From assembly GCA_964638675.1 (NCBI GenBank), contig CAZXAU010000028.1, positions 1 to 12,006 on the forward strand: 12,006 nucleotides of DNA, written 5' to 3'. Source of the DNA: SIG714 sp964638675. GTDB lineage: Bacteria; Bacillota; Clostridia; Oscillospirales; CAG-272. The position numbers and the translations under genes are program-made. Below are positions 6,984 through 12,006 of this stretch, piece by piece. Each line of letters starts with the position of its first letter. Position 1 is the first letter of the stretch. The notes beneath the pieces were generated by a model. That model had not been told where the DNA came from, did not search any database, and saw nothing but the letters and a program-made list of their open reading frames with translations.

Positions 6984-7059
6984 GCGCCCTTAGCTCAGCG
7001 GATAGAGTGCCCGGCTACGAACCGGTAGGTCGAGGGTTCGAATCCCCCAGGGCGCGCCA
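6984..7059 (+). tRNA. tRNA-Arg, anticodon ACG
   Basis: A 76-nt cloverleaf with acceptor stem GCGCCCT (6984-6990) paired to AGGGCGC (7049-7055), discriminator G and an encoded CCA. The anticodon loop CTACGAA places ACG at 7017-7019; its A34 is expected to be edited to inosine to read CGU/CGC/CGA. Two mismatches are visible: C7010 against T7026 at the base of the anticodon stem, and A7033 against C7047 in the T stem. It is probably functional but not textbook. Confidence 0.93.
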
Positions 7060-7092
7060 TTTTCGTTATATGAAGTGGTTACAACTGAATAC

Positions 7093-7181
7093 GGAGGGAT
7101 ATCGAAGCGGTCATAACGAGGCGGTCTTGAAAACCGTTTGGGTCAAAGCCCACAAGGGTTCGAATCCCTTTCCCTCCGCCA
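7093..7181 (+). tRNA. tRNA-Ser, anticodon TGA
   Basis: An 89-nt class II tRNA with a long variable arm. The acceptor GGAGGGA (7093-7099) pairs with TCCCTCC (7171-7177), followed by G and an encoded CCA. The anticodon loop CTTGAAA gives TGA at 7128-7130. The anticodon stem (GCGGT/ACCGT) and T stem (AAGGG/CCCTT) pair fully. It lies 33 nt after tRNA-Arg in the same transcript. Its 3' end is a classical attachment site for integrases, but no copy of it was found elsewhere in the window. Confidence 0.97.
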
Positions 7182-7200
7182 AATGACTACAATAGTTAAT

Positions 7201-7231
7201 CAAAAAGCCCTTGTTAAACAAGGGCTTTTTG
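7201..7231. terminator. Strong bidirectional terminator after the tRNAs
   Basis: CAAAAAGCCCTTG (7201-7213) pairs perfectly with CAAGGGCTTTTTG (7219-7231) around a TTAAA loop, with A- and T-runs on either side, so it can work in both directions. It closes the tRNA transcript. Confidence 0.9.
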
Positions 7232-7281
7232 ATTATTAGTATTTATTATTAAAATCAATATTTTTAGGGAGGAAAATTCAA

Positions 7282-8046
7282 ATGCCTGATTATGTTGAAT
7301 ATCAACGCTCAATAGCCAATGAATTAATCGCATTGAAAGATCGGGTGAGAAATATTATTGGTGACGCAAATTGGAGCGAAGAAGGTCGATATAAGGAAAC
7401 AATATTACGAGAAATAATTTCTGATAAGCTACCGAGTTTTGCCAGTTGCGGTACAGGCTTTGCTGTTTCGAATCATCAAATATCCTCTCAAATTGATATT
7501 ATTGTATACGATAACACAATGCCCTTATTATTTAGTAAAGGAGATTTTGTCATCGTACCCGCTGATGCTGTTTTGGGTATTATAGAAATTAAAAGCAATC
7601 TCTACAATGTTAGAATCAGTGATGTCATAAAAAAAGCTCATAAAAATGGCGAACTTATTGGCAAAGAAATATTTAATGGAATTTTTAGTTTTACTTATGA
7701 AAGTAGGCAAAACATAATTAATAATACTGATGCTATTTTGGACGCATTTCCTGTAGCAGTGAAAGATTCATTAATTGACTATAACGGAAAAATAAATAAT
7801 ATTGTACTAGATAAAAATTGTTTCATCAAATTTTGGCCAGATGGTCAATTATATATGGAGACTCACGATAAATATAAATTATATAACATACCAGATTTGG
7901 CTTTTGGATATTTTATATCTAATTTAATTGAGGATGTTTACATTCAGAAATATGGTCGAGCAATACCTAATACGATAGCGTCTATGTTATATCCGATTGA
8001 AGGGACAAAAGAAGCGAATTGCATTGATCAACTCATTTTACATTGA
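7282..8046 (+). CDS. DUF6602-like protein, putative PD-(D/E)XK nuclease
   Basis: A 254-residue soluble protein with no signal peptide or membrane helix. The N-terminal half fits the DUF6602 pattern as I know it: E39 in a GRYKETILREI helix, then SSQIDIIVYD with D72, then AVLGIIEIKS with E102-x-K104. The D...E-x-K arrangement on two strands is the active-site signature of PD-(D/E)XK nucleases, so DNA or RNA cleavage is possible; this is inference. The start is well supported by AGGGAGG at 7266-7272, 9 nt before ATG. The gene is markedly AT-rich compared with both neighbours, which suggests horizontal acquisition. It stands alone between the tRNA terminator and the convergent mobile element, with 15 nt to the next stop codon. 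No partner toxin, methylase or ATPase is visible. Its role in defence or as element cargo is open. Confidence 0.6.
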   Translation: MPDYVEYQRSIANELIALKDRVRNIIGDANWSEEGRYKETILREIISDKLPSFASCGTGFAVSNHQISSQIDIIVYDNTMPLLFSKGDFVIVPADAVLGIIEIKSNLYNVRISDVIKKAHKNGELIGKEIFNGIFSFTYESRQNIINNTDAILDAFPVAVKDSLIDYNGKINNIVLDKNCFIKFWPDGQLYMETHDKYKLYNIPDLAFGYFISNLIEDVYIQKYGRAIPNTIASMLYPIEGTKEANCIDQLILH

Positions 8047-8061
8047 GTATGAGCATTGAAC

Positions 8062-8622
8062 TTATATACTAGTTTGTTCTTCTTTAATAAAATTCTGTAT
8101 TAATCCCATATGCCACTCCGACTTCCGCTGAATGCGGAACGCACGGTCGGTGGCGAGATATTGTATCAGCTCCGACTTCGGGATGATATACTTTCCCGAG
8201 ATGCGGATGGCTGTGATGTCGCCATTTGCCGTATGGTTGTAAACCGTCTGCCTATGATAGCCGATGACCGTGGCGGCATCGTCCACCGTCAGCGCATCCG
8301 GCATATCGAACATGATTTCTTCTAAAAATTCTATAAATCGTTCCCGTTTTGCACCCCGCAGTTTGAGACAGTACTCGGGGTGCAATTCTATATGAGTCGG
8401 TTTGGCATTGAATTGCCCAACTGAAATTGCCTTGTTTCGTTGTTGCCTCGGTTTGGCAAGATACGCTTCCACATCCTCCATGCGGATGATAAAGGTATGG
8501 GTGGCGCATCCCCTGTTCTCACAGGGGATAACGCCGTTACGTAGCATCCAACTGGCTTTGCGTTTGGATATGTGGAGCAGTTTCCGTAGTTGCTCCATGG
8601 AAATGGTATTCTCTTGTTTCAT
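8062..8622 (-). CDS. Double helix-turn-helix DNA-binding protein at the element edge
   Basis: A 186-residue protein with two MerR/excisionase-like HTH modules. The first spans about 6-55 (MEQLRKLLHISKRKASWMLR, with an FIIRMEDVEAYL wing end). The second spans about 108-157 (ALTVDDAATVIGYHRQTVYN, then IRISGKYIIPKSELIQYL). The basic linker at 57-95 is probably flexible. Proteins of this kind next to integrases often act as recombination directionality or regulatory factors, so a role in excision control is likely but inferred. It is the last gene of the leftward int operon, 33 nt after the integrase stop, with GGAG at 8629-8632. Its final 15 or so codons are AT-rich like the left flank, whereas the rest is GC-richer, hinting that the element boundary lies near or inside its 3' end. 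Confidence 0.7.
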   Translation of the reverse strand: MKQENTISMEQLRKLLHISKRKASWMLRNGVIPCENRGCATHTFIIRMEDVEAYLAKPRQQRNKAISVGQFNAKPTHIELHPEYCLKLRGAKRERFIEFLEEIMFDMPDALTVDDAATVIGYHRQTVYNHTANGDITAIRISGKYIIPKSELIQYLATDRAFRIQRKSEWHMGLIQNFIKEEQTSI

Positions 8623-8634
8623 ATGTGCTCCGTC

Positions 8635-8653
8635 AGCCCGTGCGGGCTTTTTT
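8635..8653 (+). terminator. Hairpin with T-run, oriented as a + strand terminator
   Basis: AGCCCG (8635-8640) pairs with CGGGCT (8643-8648), followed by TTTTTT on the + strand. The flanking genes are on the - strand, where the hairpin has its A-run on the wrong side. It could stop antisense transcription entering the integrase, or act as an RNA stem between two cistrons. Confidence 0.6.
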
Positions 8654-8655
8654 AT

Positions 8656-9861
8656 TTAATCGTCCTCACCCTCGTCGGGACACAGCAGTTTTTGCATCGC
8701 ATCGCCGATCCTGTTTTTTGCCGACTCATCCAGATGCCCAGAGACATCGGCGGTCGTGGTGATGGTCGAGTGACCGAGCCACATCTGCACTTCTTTCAGG
8801 CTTGCGTGGTTGGCGATGAGCATGGACGCACAGGAATGGCGCAGGTCGTGGAAGCGGATCTTTTCCATGCCGAACCGTTCAAGCAGTACCGGGAAGTGCT
8901 CGGTAATGCGGTCGGGATGAATGAGATTGCCCATCGGATCGACGCAGATCATGTCGAGATACTTGCGGTTATAATCCTTGCGGAACATCTTGCGGTATGT
9001 TTCCTGCTTTTCTTTCTGTTCCAGCAGAATTTTCTTCACATCGCTGATCAACGGAAGCGAACGGCGGGAGGACTCGTTTTTCATATCTTTGCTGATGATC
9101 AGCTCGGTCTTTCCGTTCTCGGTCAGCTCAATAACTTTCTGCGCCACATGAATGACACCGTTTTCAAAGTCGACGTTGCTCCAGGACAGCCCCACCGCTT
9201 CGCTCCTGCGAAGCCCATAATAGGCGGCGAGAAGAACCGGCATATAGATGACATCGTCCTTGATCATGGAAAGGAGCGTCTGCACCTTTTCGGGCGAATA
9301 ATAATTGCCGCGGTACTTTTTCTGCTTCGGGCGGTCGACTTTGTCCATGGGATTGCTGTCTAAAATCTCCTGCCGTACCGCGTATTTGCACGCCTCATGC
9401 AGAAGATTGTGATAGCGGAGAATTGTGGATTCGCTGCGGTTTTTCTCACGAAACGTTTCATAAAATGCGGTGACCGTGCGGATATTCAGGTCACCAAGTG
9501 TGAATTTGTCGCCGAAGAACCGGGCGATTTTTCCGTTAACCAGTGACTTGTAACCGTGGAAGGTACTTTTCTGTACACTGCGGATTTTGACCTTGTCCAA
9601 CCAGTCGTTCAGAAATGCTACCAGCGGATATTCGTCAGGCGAGGACATTCCCTCGCACATCCGTTTATACTCCTGTTCGAATTTTCTCACGGCTTCGCGG
9701 AAGGCTTTGTTGATGTCGGCTTTGCGGTCGCTTGTATCCATCCCGAGTCCGATCCACTTCATTTTCCGCTTGCGGGTGATCACATCATTGTAACCGATCA
9801 CGGCGTAATATTTGCCGTTCTTTTCCTGAATACTGCCTTGCAGTGCTTTTTCTTTCGGCAT
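8656..9861 (-). CDS. int: Tyrosine-family site-specific integrase with serine at the catalytic tyrosine position
   Basis: A 401-residue integrase of full length with three parts: an arm-type DNA-binding N-terminus (about 8-66), a core-binding domain (about 78-172) and the catalytic domain (about 185-393). Conserved residues are R218 in YYGLRRSE, K258 in ISKDMKNESSRRSLPL, H338 and R341 in FHDLRHS, and H364 in WLGHSTITT. The nucleophile should follow as TTADVYGHLD, but the sequence reads ADVSGHLD, with serine (TCT, 8740-8742) at 374. One base change from TAT explains it. Without tyrosine the covalent DNA-protein step cannot occur, so the protein is probably inactive in recombination although the frame is intact. 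It lies downstream of a small excisionase gene, with GGAGGG (9869-9874) before the ATG. The operon order is xis-int-HTH. Confidence 0.93.
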   Translation of the reverse strand: MPKEKALQGSIQEKNGKYYAVIGYNDVITRKRKMKWIGLGMDTSDRKADINKAFREAVRKFEQEYKRMCEGMSSPDEYPLVAFLNDWLDKVKIRSVQKSTFHGYKSLVNGKIARFFGDKFTLGDLNIRTVTAFYETFREKNRSESTILRYHNLLHEACKYAVRQEILDSNPMDKVDRPKQKKYRGNYYSPEKVQTLLSMIKDDVIYMPVLLAAYYGLRRSEAVGLSWSNVDFENGVIHVAQKVIELTENGKTELIISKDMKNESSRRSLPLISDVKKILLEQKEKQETYRKMFRKDYNRKYLDMICVDPMGNLIHPDRITEHFPVLLERFGMEKIRFHDLRHSCASMLIANHASLKEVQMWLGHSTITTTADVSGHLDESAKNRIGDAMQKLLCPDEGEDD

Positions 9862-9909
9862 AGGTTATCCCTCCGTTCCTGTTTTGGTAGCACACACAAT
9901 ACCACAGTT

Positions 9910-10155
9910 TTACCGCAAAGTCCAGTCCTGCGGGTTCGAAGTTACAGTTACAACACATTCTTTTTTCTTACCGCAGAGGAAGCGGTGCAGACTGCTCCCG
10001 GCAATGCGGTATTCGCGTCCAACCTTCACACCGTCGAGTTTGCCTTCCCGTACTAGACGGGAGGCAAGTTTTGTGCTGATTTTGAGAATGTTTGCGACCT
10101 CAGCAAGTGTCAGCGCACTGCCGATATAAGATTTTTCTTTTTTGTTTCGGACCAT
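9910..10155 (-). CDS. xis: Excisionase-family DNA-binding protein
   Basis: An 81-residue basic protein with one MerR-like HTH_17 module: ALTLAEVANILKISTKLASR (14-33), then LDGVKVGREYRIAGSSLHRFL as the wing and closing helix. Small proteins of this type bind next to att sites and direct integrase toward excision. It lies 48 nt upstream of the integrase in the same direction, the usual xis-int order. AAAGGAA sits about 5 nt before the ATG. If the integrase is truly dead, this gene would have lost its partner unless one is supplied in trans. Confidence 0.8.
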   Translation of the reverse strand: MVRNKKEKSYIGSALTLAEVANILKISTKLASRLVREGKLDGVKVGREYRIAGSSLHRFLCGKKKECVVTVTSNPQDWTLR

Positions 10156-10271
10156 AAAATTCCTTTCTTTTGTAAAATTCGGTTGTCACATTGTCATACC
10201 GAAGTTCTGATCCTCGTCGTGATCTTCGTCTTCGGCGGTGTTATTTTCATCGGAATCTTTTCCGGATTGTG
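10156..10271 (-). promoter_or_regulatory. Gap between relaxase and xis with a dyad and an acidic open frame
   Basis: TTCGGT (10178-10183) and ACCGAA (10198-10203) form an inverted repeat around two TGTCA copies. This could be an operator for xis/int or a weak end-of-relaxase hairpin. Reading leftward, a frame other than the relaxase frame is open into this gap and ends at TGA (10188-10186). Its product is acidic (GKDSDENNTAEDEDHDEDQ), which may be the displaced relaxase tail. No good promoter was found. Confidence 0.4.
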
Positions 10272-11402
10272 TTACGAGACCATGGCAAGTCCAACGGCAA
10301 GACCGAGTGCAGAGCCGGAGTTTTGCGCTTCACGCCGCCTCTTTTCTTCCTCGGTTTCGTCGGGATCGGTACCGGAAGTTATGCCAGCCCCAAGCCGACA
10401 TAAACCCACAACAGCAGAACCAAAATCACCGGAAGCCCGGTGAGAATCAGACGGAGCCACCACAGAAAATCGTCCCGGAAAGAGTGTTTGTCCATGAGAT
10501 CTGAGGCTCTCTCGGCTGCTTTCCCAACCTGTTTTGTTGCTTCCCGCATTATGGTTTCGATCTCCTGTTCGGTCGCTTTTTTCTGTTCCTTCATTGCCCG
10601 ATCTACCGACTTGTTGATCCTCCTCTAAATTTTGTTTTAAATACTTTTCGCCGTGCATACTTCTGTCACGGCATTTTCGATAGGAGCCATCCTTGAACTT
10701 TGGTTCAAGGCGGCAGGTGTAGGTAATATATTTGCGTGTGTCCGACCACAGAACATCGTAGCCCTGTGCGTTCATGTTGGCTATAAAGTCTGCCTTTGCC
10801 CAGCTGGCATCCATCGCCCGATCCACCGCTGCCATCAGTCGGAATTTCCAACTGTTCCGGCGAACAGCGGAACGGTATTCTCTGGATTTTATTCCATCAC
10901 CGCATCCTTTTTCGTATGGTGGCAGTACGGATAAACCGTGCGCCATGCAGATCTCATCACTGATCGCACGAAAGCGTTTTAAGGTGTCGGGGCCCGAGTG
11001 GAATTTCTTCCCGGCTTCGCAATTTACGCTGTTAACTATAAAGCGATTGTGCCGGTGGGCGAGGTCAATATGGGGCGCGATCAGTACCTCAAATCCCGGG
11101 AAAGCGCGTGCGGCAAACTCACGCCCGATGGTGTTGACTTCCTCGGGTGTGACCTGTTCCTCCGGCGAAAATGACTGGACATAGTGATGAAAATAGATGC
11201 CGGTTTCTTTGCCGAATGCCGCCTTGGTCTCCATGAATTCTTTGTACGCAAGGCGTGAGGTACAGTGCTGTCCCGAGGTGCAAAACACATTTTCCGTCAG
11301 CTCGGTTTTGTGCGGTTGCAGGCAGTAATTGATCACCGCACGCAAAGCAGACGGTATACTGTTTCTGCCGCTTTCGTAGTGGATATATGTCACGGTCGCC
11401 AT
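10272..11402 (-). CDS. mobA: MOBP-type relaxase (mobilization nuclease)
   Basis: A 376-residue relaxase/mobilization nuclease domain protein. Such enzymes nick oriT, stay attached to the 5' end through a tyrosine and lead the strand through a conjugative pore supplied by another element. Y26 in INYCLQPHKT is the likely nucleophile. The metal-binding histidine triad is H111, H116 and H118 in HIDLAHRHNRF. A family block follows (DTRKYITYTC to KCRDRSMHGEKYLKQNLEED, about 221-262). Beyond residue 262 the frame becomes a low-complexity S/G/R/D-rich tail that overlaps another coding frame, then ends with an E/K/R-rich stretch and an ALGLAVGLA segment. The ATG directly follows the mobC stop, with GGAGGAAG as Shine-Dalgarno, so the two are coupled. 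The tail may be frameshifted near 10283. Confidence 0.88.
   Translation of the reverse strand: MATVTYIHYESGRNSIPSALRAVINYCLQPHKTELTENVFCTSGQHCTSRLAYKEFMETKAAFGKETGIYFHHYVQSFSPEEQVTPEEVNTIGREFAARAFPGFEVLIAPHIDLAHRHNRFIVNSVNCEAGKKFHSGPDTLKRFRAISDEICMAHGLSVLPPYEKGCGDGIKSREYRSAVRRNSWKFRLMAAVDRAMDASWAKADFIANMNAQGYDVLWSDTRKYITYTCRLEPKFKDGSYRKCRDRSMHGEKYLKQNLEEDQQVGRSGNEGTEKSDRTGDRNHNAGSNKTGWESSRESLRSHGQTLFPGRFSVVAPSDSHRASGDFGSAVVGLCRLGAGITSGTDPDETEEEKRRREAQNSGSALGLAVGLAMVS
10379..10594 (-). CDS. Small coiled-coil/transmembrane protein nested out of frame in the relaxase gene
   Basis: A 71-residue frame lies wholly inside the relaxase 3' region. Residues 1-36 form a charged, heptad-friendly helix (EQEIETIMREATKQVGKAAE), then DKHSFRDD, then one hydrophobic helix (about 44-69, LRLILTGLPVILVLLLWVYV). 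This looks more protein-like than the overlapping relaxase frame. A perfect AGGAGG lies 24 nt upstream of the ATG, too far for ideal spacing, with an in-frame stop just before it; no closer start codon exists in this frame. MobB of RSF1010/R1162 is likewise a small membrane protein encoded out of frame within the relaxase gene mobA and stimulates transfer. A similar role here is inference. A shadow frame is the alternative, and the missing close start keeps confidence moderate. Confidence 0.5.
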   Translation of the reverse strand: MKEQKKATEQEIETIMREATKQVGKAAERASDLMDKHSFRDDFLWWLRLILTGLPVILVLLLWVYVGLGLA

Positions 11403-11720
11403 TCATCTTCCTCCGACGGTGCGGGCAATTTTGTGCAGGGCATCGAGATTTTTTTCGAGACAGTCAAGCGATTCCGTGGCATTCACCTCCGCGATTTTTC
11501 CCATGTGTGCCAGTGTCAACGCCTGATTGAGATTGTTCCCGATGTGCTTGAGTTCGGCGATCATCGGTGTTAAATCCTCTACTACCGAGATGCATTTCCC
11601 GACGGCACAGGCGATCATATAATCGGTGCGGGTCATCTTCGCCCTTGCCGCTTTTTTCTCAATCATCCGTGCTTCTTTTTCACTGGCACGGAGCGGAATG
11701 TTGATGTTCCGGTTACGCAT
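11403..11720 (-). CDS. mobC: MobC-family relaxosome accessory protein
   Basis: A 105-residue protein. The N-terminal basic part (RNRNINIPLRASEKEARMIE) suits a ribbon-helix-helix DNA-binding fold, and the family signature LKHIGNNLNQALTLAHMGKI is at about 57-76. MobC proteins bind near oriT, help melt DNA around nic and recruit the relaxase. GGAAGGAG (11730-11737) lies about 9 nt before the ATG, and the stop touches the relaxase ATG. The pair defines the mobilization operon. Confidence 0.9.
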   Translation of the reverse strand: MRNRNINIPLRASEKEARMIEKKAARAKMTRTDYMIACAVGKCISVVEDLTPMIAELKHIGNNLNQALTLAHMGKIAEVNATESLDCLEKNLDALHKIARTVGGR

Positions 11721-12006
11721 ATTGAGTCACTCCTTCCTGACATTCGTCACTCCCATATAAAGTGGGTTCGGGCTTCTGCCCGTTCTCACAGATATGTGCG
11801 GCAAGCCGCGCGCTATGCTCGCCACGGGAAACAGCGGGATACCCGCATGTATTTTTGGGACAGCCACCGGCAGTATCTTCTATGACAGGAACGAAAGGAA
11901 CGCATCCATTACCGCACGGGATATTACCGTCACTTACGGCACCGTGCCCCTTTGGGGGATCGGCAGAAAGAGAGAGATAGCGTTTTCCGTTACTGCGGCG
12001 GCTCTC
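11713..12006 (-). CDS. Possible C-terminal end of an unknown protein (partial, enters from the right edge)
   Basis: On the - strand one frame is open for 97 codons from the right edge to TAA at 11715-11713, overlapping the mobC start by 8 nt. The product is Cys-rich (PCGNGCVPF, GGCPKNTCGYP, AHICENGQ) and ends EGVTQYA. Overlap with mobC, with the mobC Shine-Dalgarno inside its last codons, suits an operon. However, the same stretch carries several hairpins and could instead be oriT DNA that happens to be open. No family was recognised. Confidence 0.35.
   Translation of the reverse strand, partial: ESRRSNGKRYLSLSADPPKGHGAVSDGNIPCGNGCVPFVPVIEDTAGGCPKNTCGYPAVSRGEHSARLAAHICENGQKPEPTLYGSDECQEGVTQYA
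11740..11960. other. Candidate oriT region upstream of mobC
   Basis: Inverted repeats cluster here: CGGGC/GCCCG with loop TTCT (11769-11773, 11778-11782), GCGGG/CCCGC with loop ATA (11834-11838, 11842-11846) and CCCC/GGGG (11947-11950, 11954-11957). In MOBP systems oriT usually lies just upstream of the mobC-relaxase operon, so this is the best location. No nic consensus was recognised. Confidence 0.35.

Larger units (their letters stand above)
8062..12006 (-). mobile_element. One end of an integrative mobilizable element
   Basis: The gene set mobC, MOBP relaxase, xis, integrase and double-HTH protein, all in one direction and in DNA clearly more GC-rich than the chromosome to the left, defines an integrated mobilizable element. 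No conjugation (type IV secretion) genes are seen, so transfer would need a helper, although the rest of the element is outside the window. The left boundary is not fixed: it may be the 3' part of the HTH gene (about 8047-8110) or as far left as the tRNA-Ser 3' end, which would make the nuclease gene cargo. No direct repeat was found to decide. Confidence 0.8.

Noticed and set aside
7165..7181. tRNA-Ser 3' end as the attachment site of the element
   Set aside because: The integrase is 1.5 kb away with an unrelated gene between, and no duplicated tRNA end was seen in the window; it remains possible only if the repeat lies beyond the right edge.
8590..9363. Forward frame of 257 codons antisense to the integrase
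   Set aside because: The product is rich in H, F and V with no recognisable motif, and the opposite strand encodes a clear integrase; it is a mirror frame of a GC-richer gene.
9556..10056. Forward frame of 166 codons opposite int/xis
   Set aside because: It spans two well-supported reverse genes and has no ribosome binding site or family features.
11762..11980. Forward frame of 72 codons upstream of mobC
   Set aside because: No Shine-Dalgarno, no family features, and a direction opposite to all element genes.
1..12006. CRISPR array or insertion sequence
   Set aside because: No regularly spaced identical repeats and no transposase frame or terminal inverted repeats were found; the leader ACAG repeats are too short and irregular.

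Overview
The window looks like chromosome from a low-to-mid GC anaerobic Firmicute (Clostridia), most plausibly a Ruminococcus-like member of the Oscillospiraceae. The grounds are codon and base composition, a SAM-I riboswitch in front of metK, a Bce-type antimicrobial-peptide module, and a mobilizable element of a style common in gut Clostridia. The genus is an inference and was not tested by any search.

Left part (1-6810, + strand). After the tail of an unknown gene comes metK, preceded by a consensus promoter and a complete SAM-I riboswitch. Its terminator and competing antiterminator can both be paired by eye. Next is a four-gene Bce-like module: response regulator, intramembrane-sensing histidine kinase, ABC ATPase and 10-TM permease. 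The ATPase/permease pair has its own promoter with a perfect BceR-type operator (TTACA-N4-TGTAA), so the two-component system very probably switches on the transporter. The regulator gene has an unusually elaborate 5' leader of about 210 nt. It starts at the predicted transcription start, is closed by an end-to-end stem, and contains mutually exclusive G/C-rich stems and repeated ACAGTT motifs. This is the most interesting signal in the window.

Middle (6811-8061). A very strong promoter drives tRNA-Arg(ACG) and tRNA-Ser(TGA), closed by a strong terminator. Next comes an AT-rich single gene for a DUF6602-like protein with a PD-(D/E)XK nuclease signature, possibly a defence or cargo gene.

Right part (8062-12006, - strand). 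Composition shifts to clearly more GC-rich DNA, and all genes point left. Read in transcription order they are a possible gene tail running in from the right edge, mobC, a MOBP-type relaxase, an excisionase, a tyrosine integrase, and a protein with two DNA-binding HTH domains. This is one end of an integrative mobilizable element whose other end lies outside the window. Two features stand out. The integrase has its R-K-H-R-H residues, but the position of the nucleophilic tyrosine is serine (S374, codon TCT), so the element may be locked in place. A small coiled-coil/transmembrane protein is encoded out of frame inside the 3' end of the relaxase gene, like mobB within mobA of RSF1010-type plasmids. 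The relaxase end may also be frameshifted.
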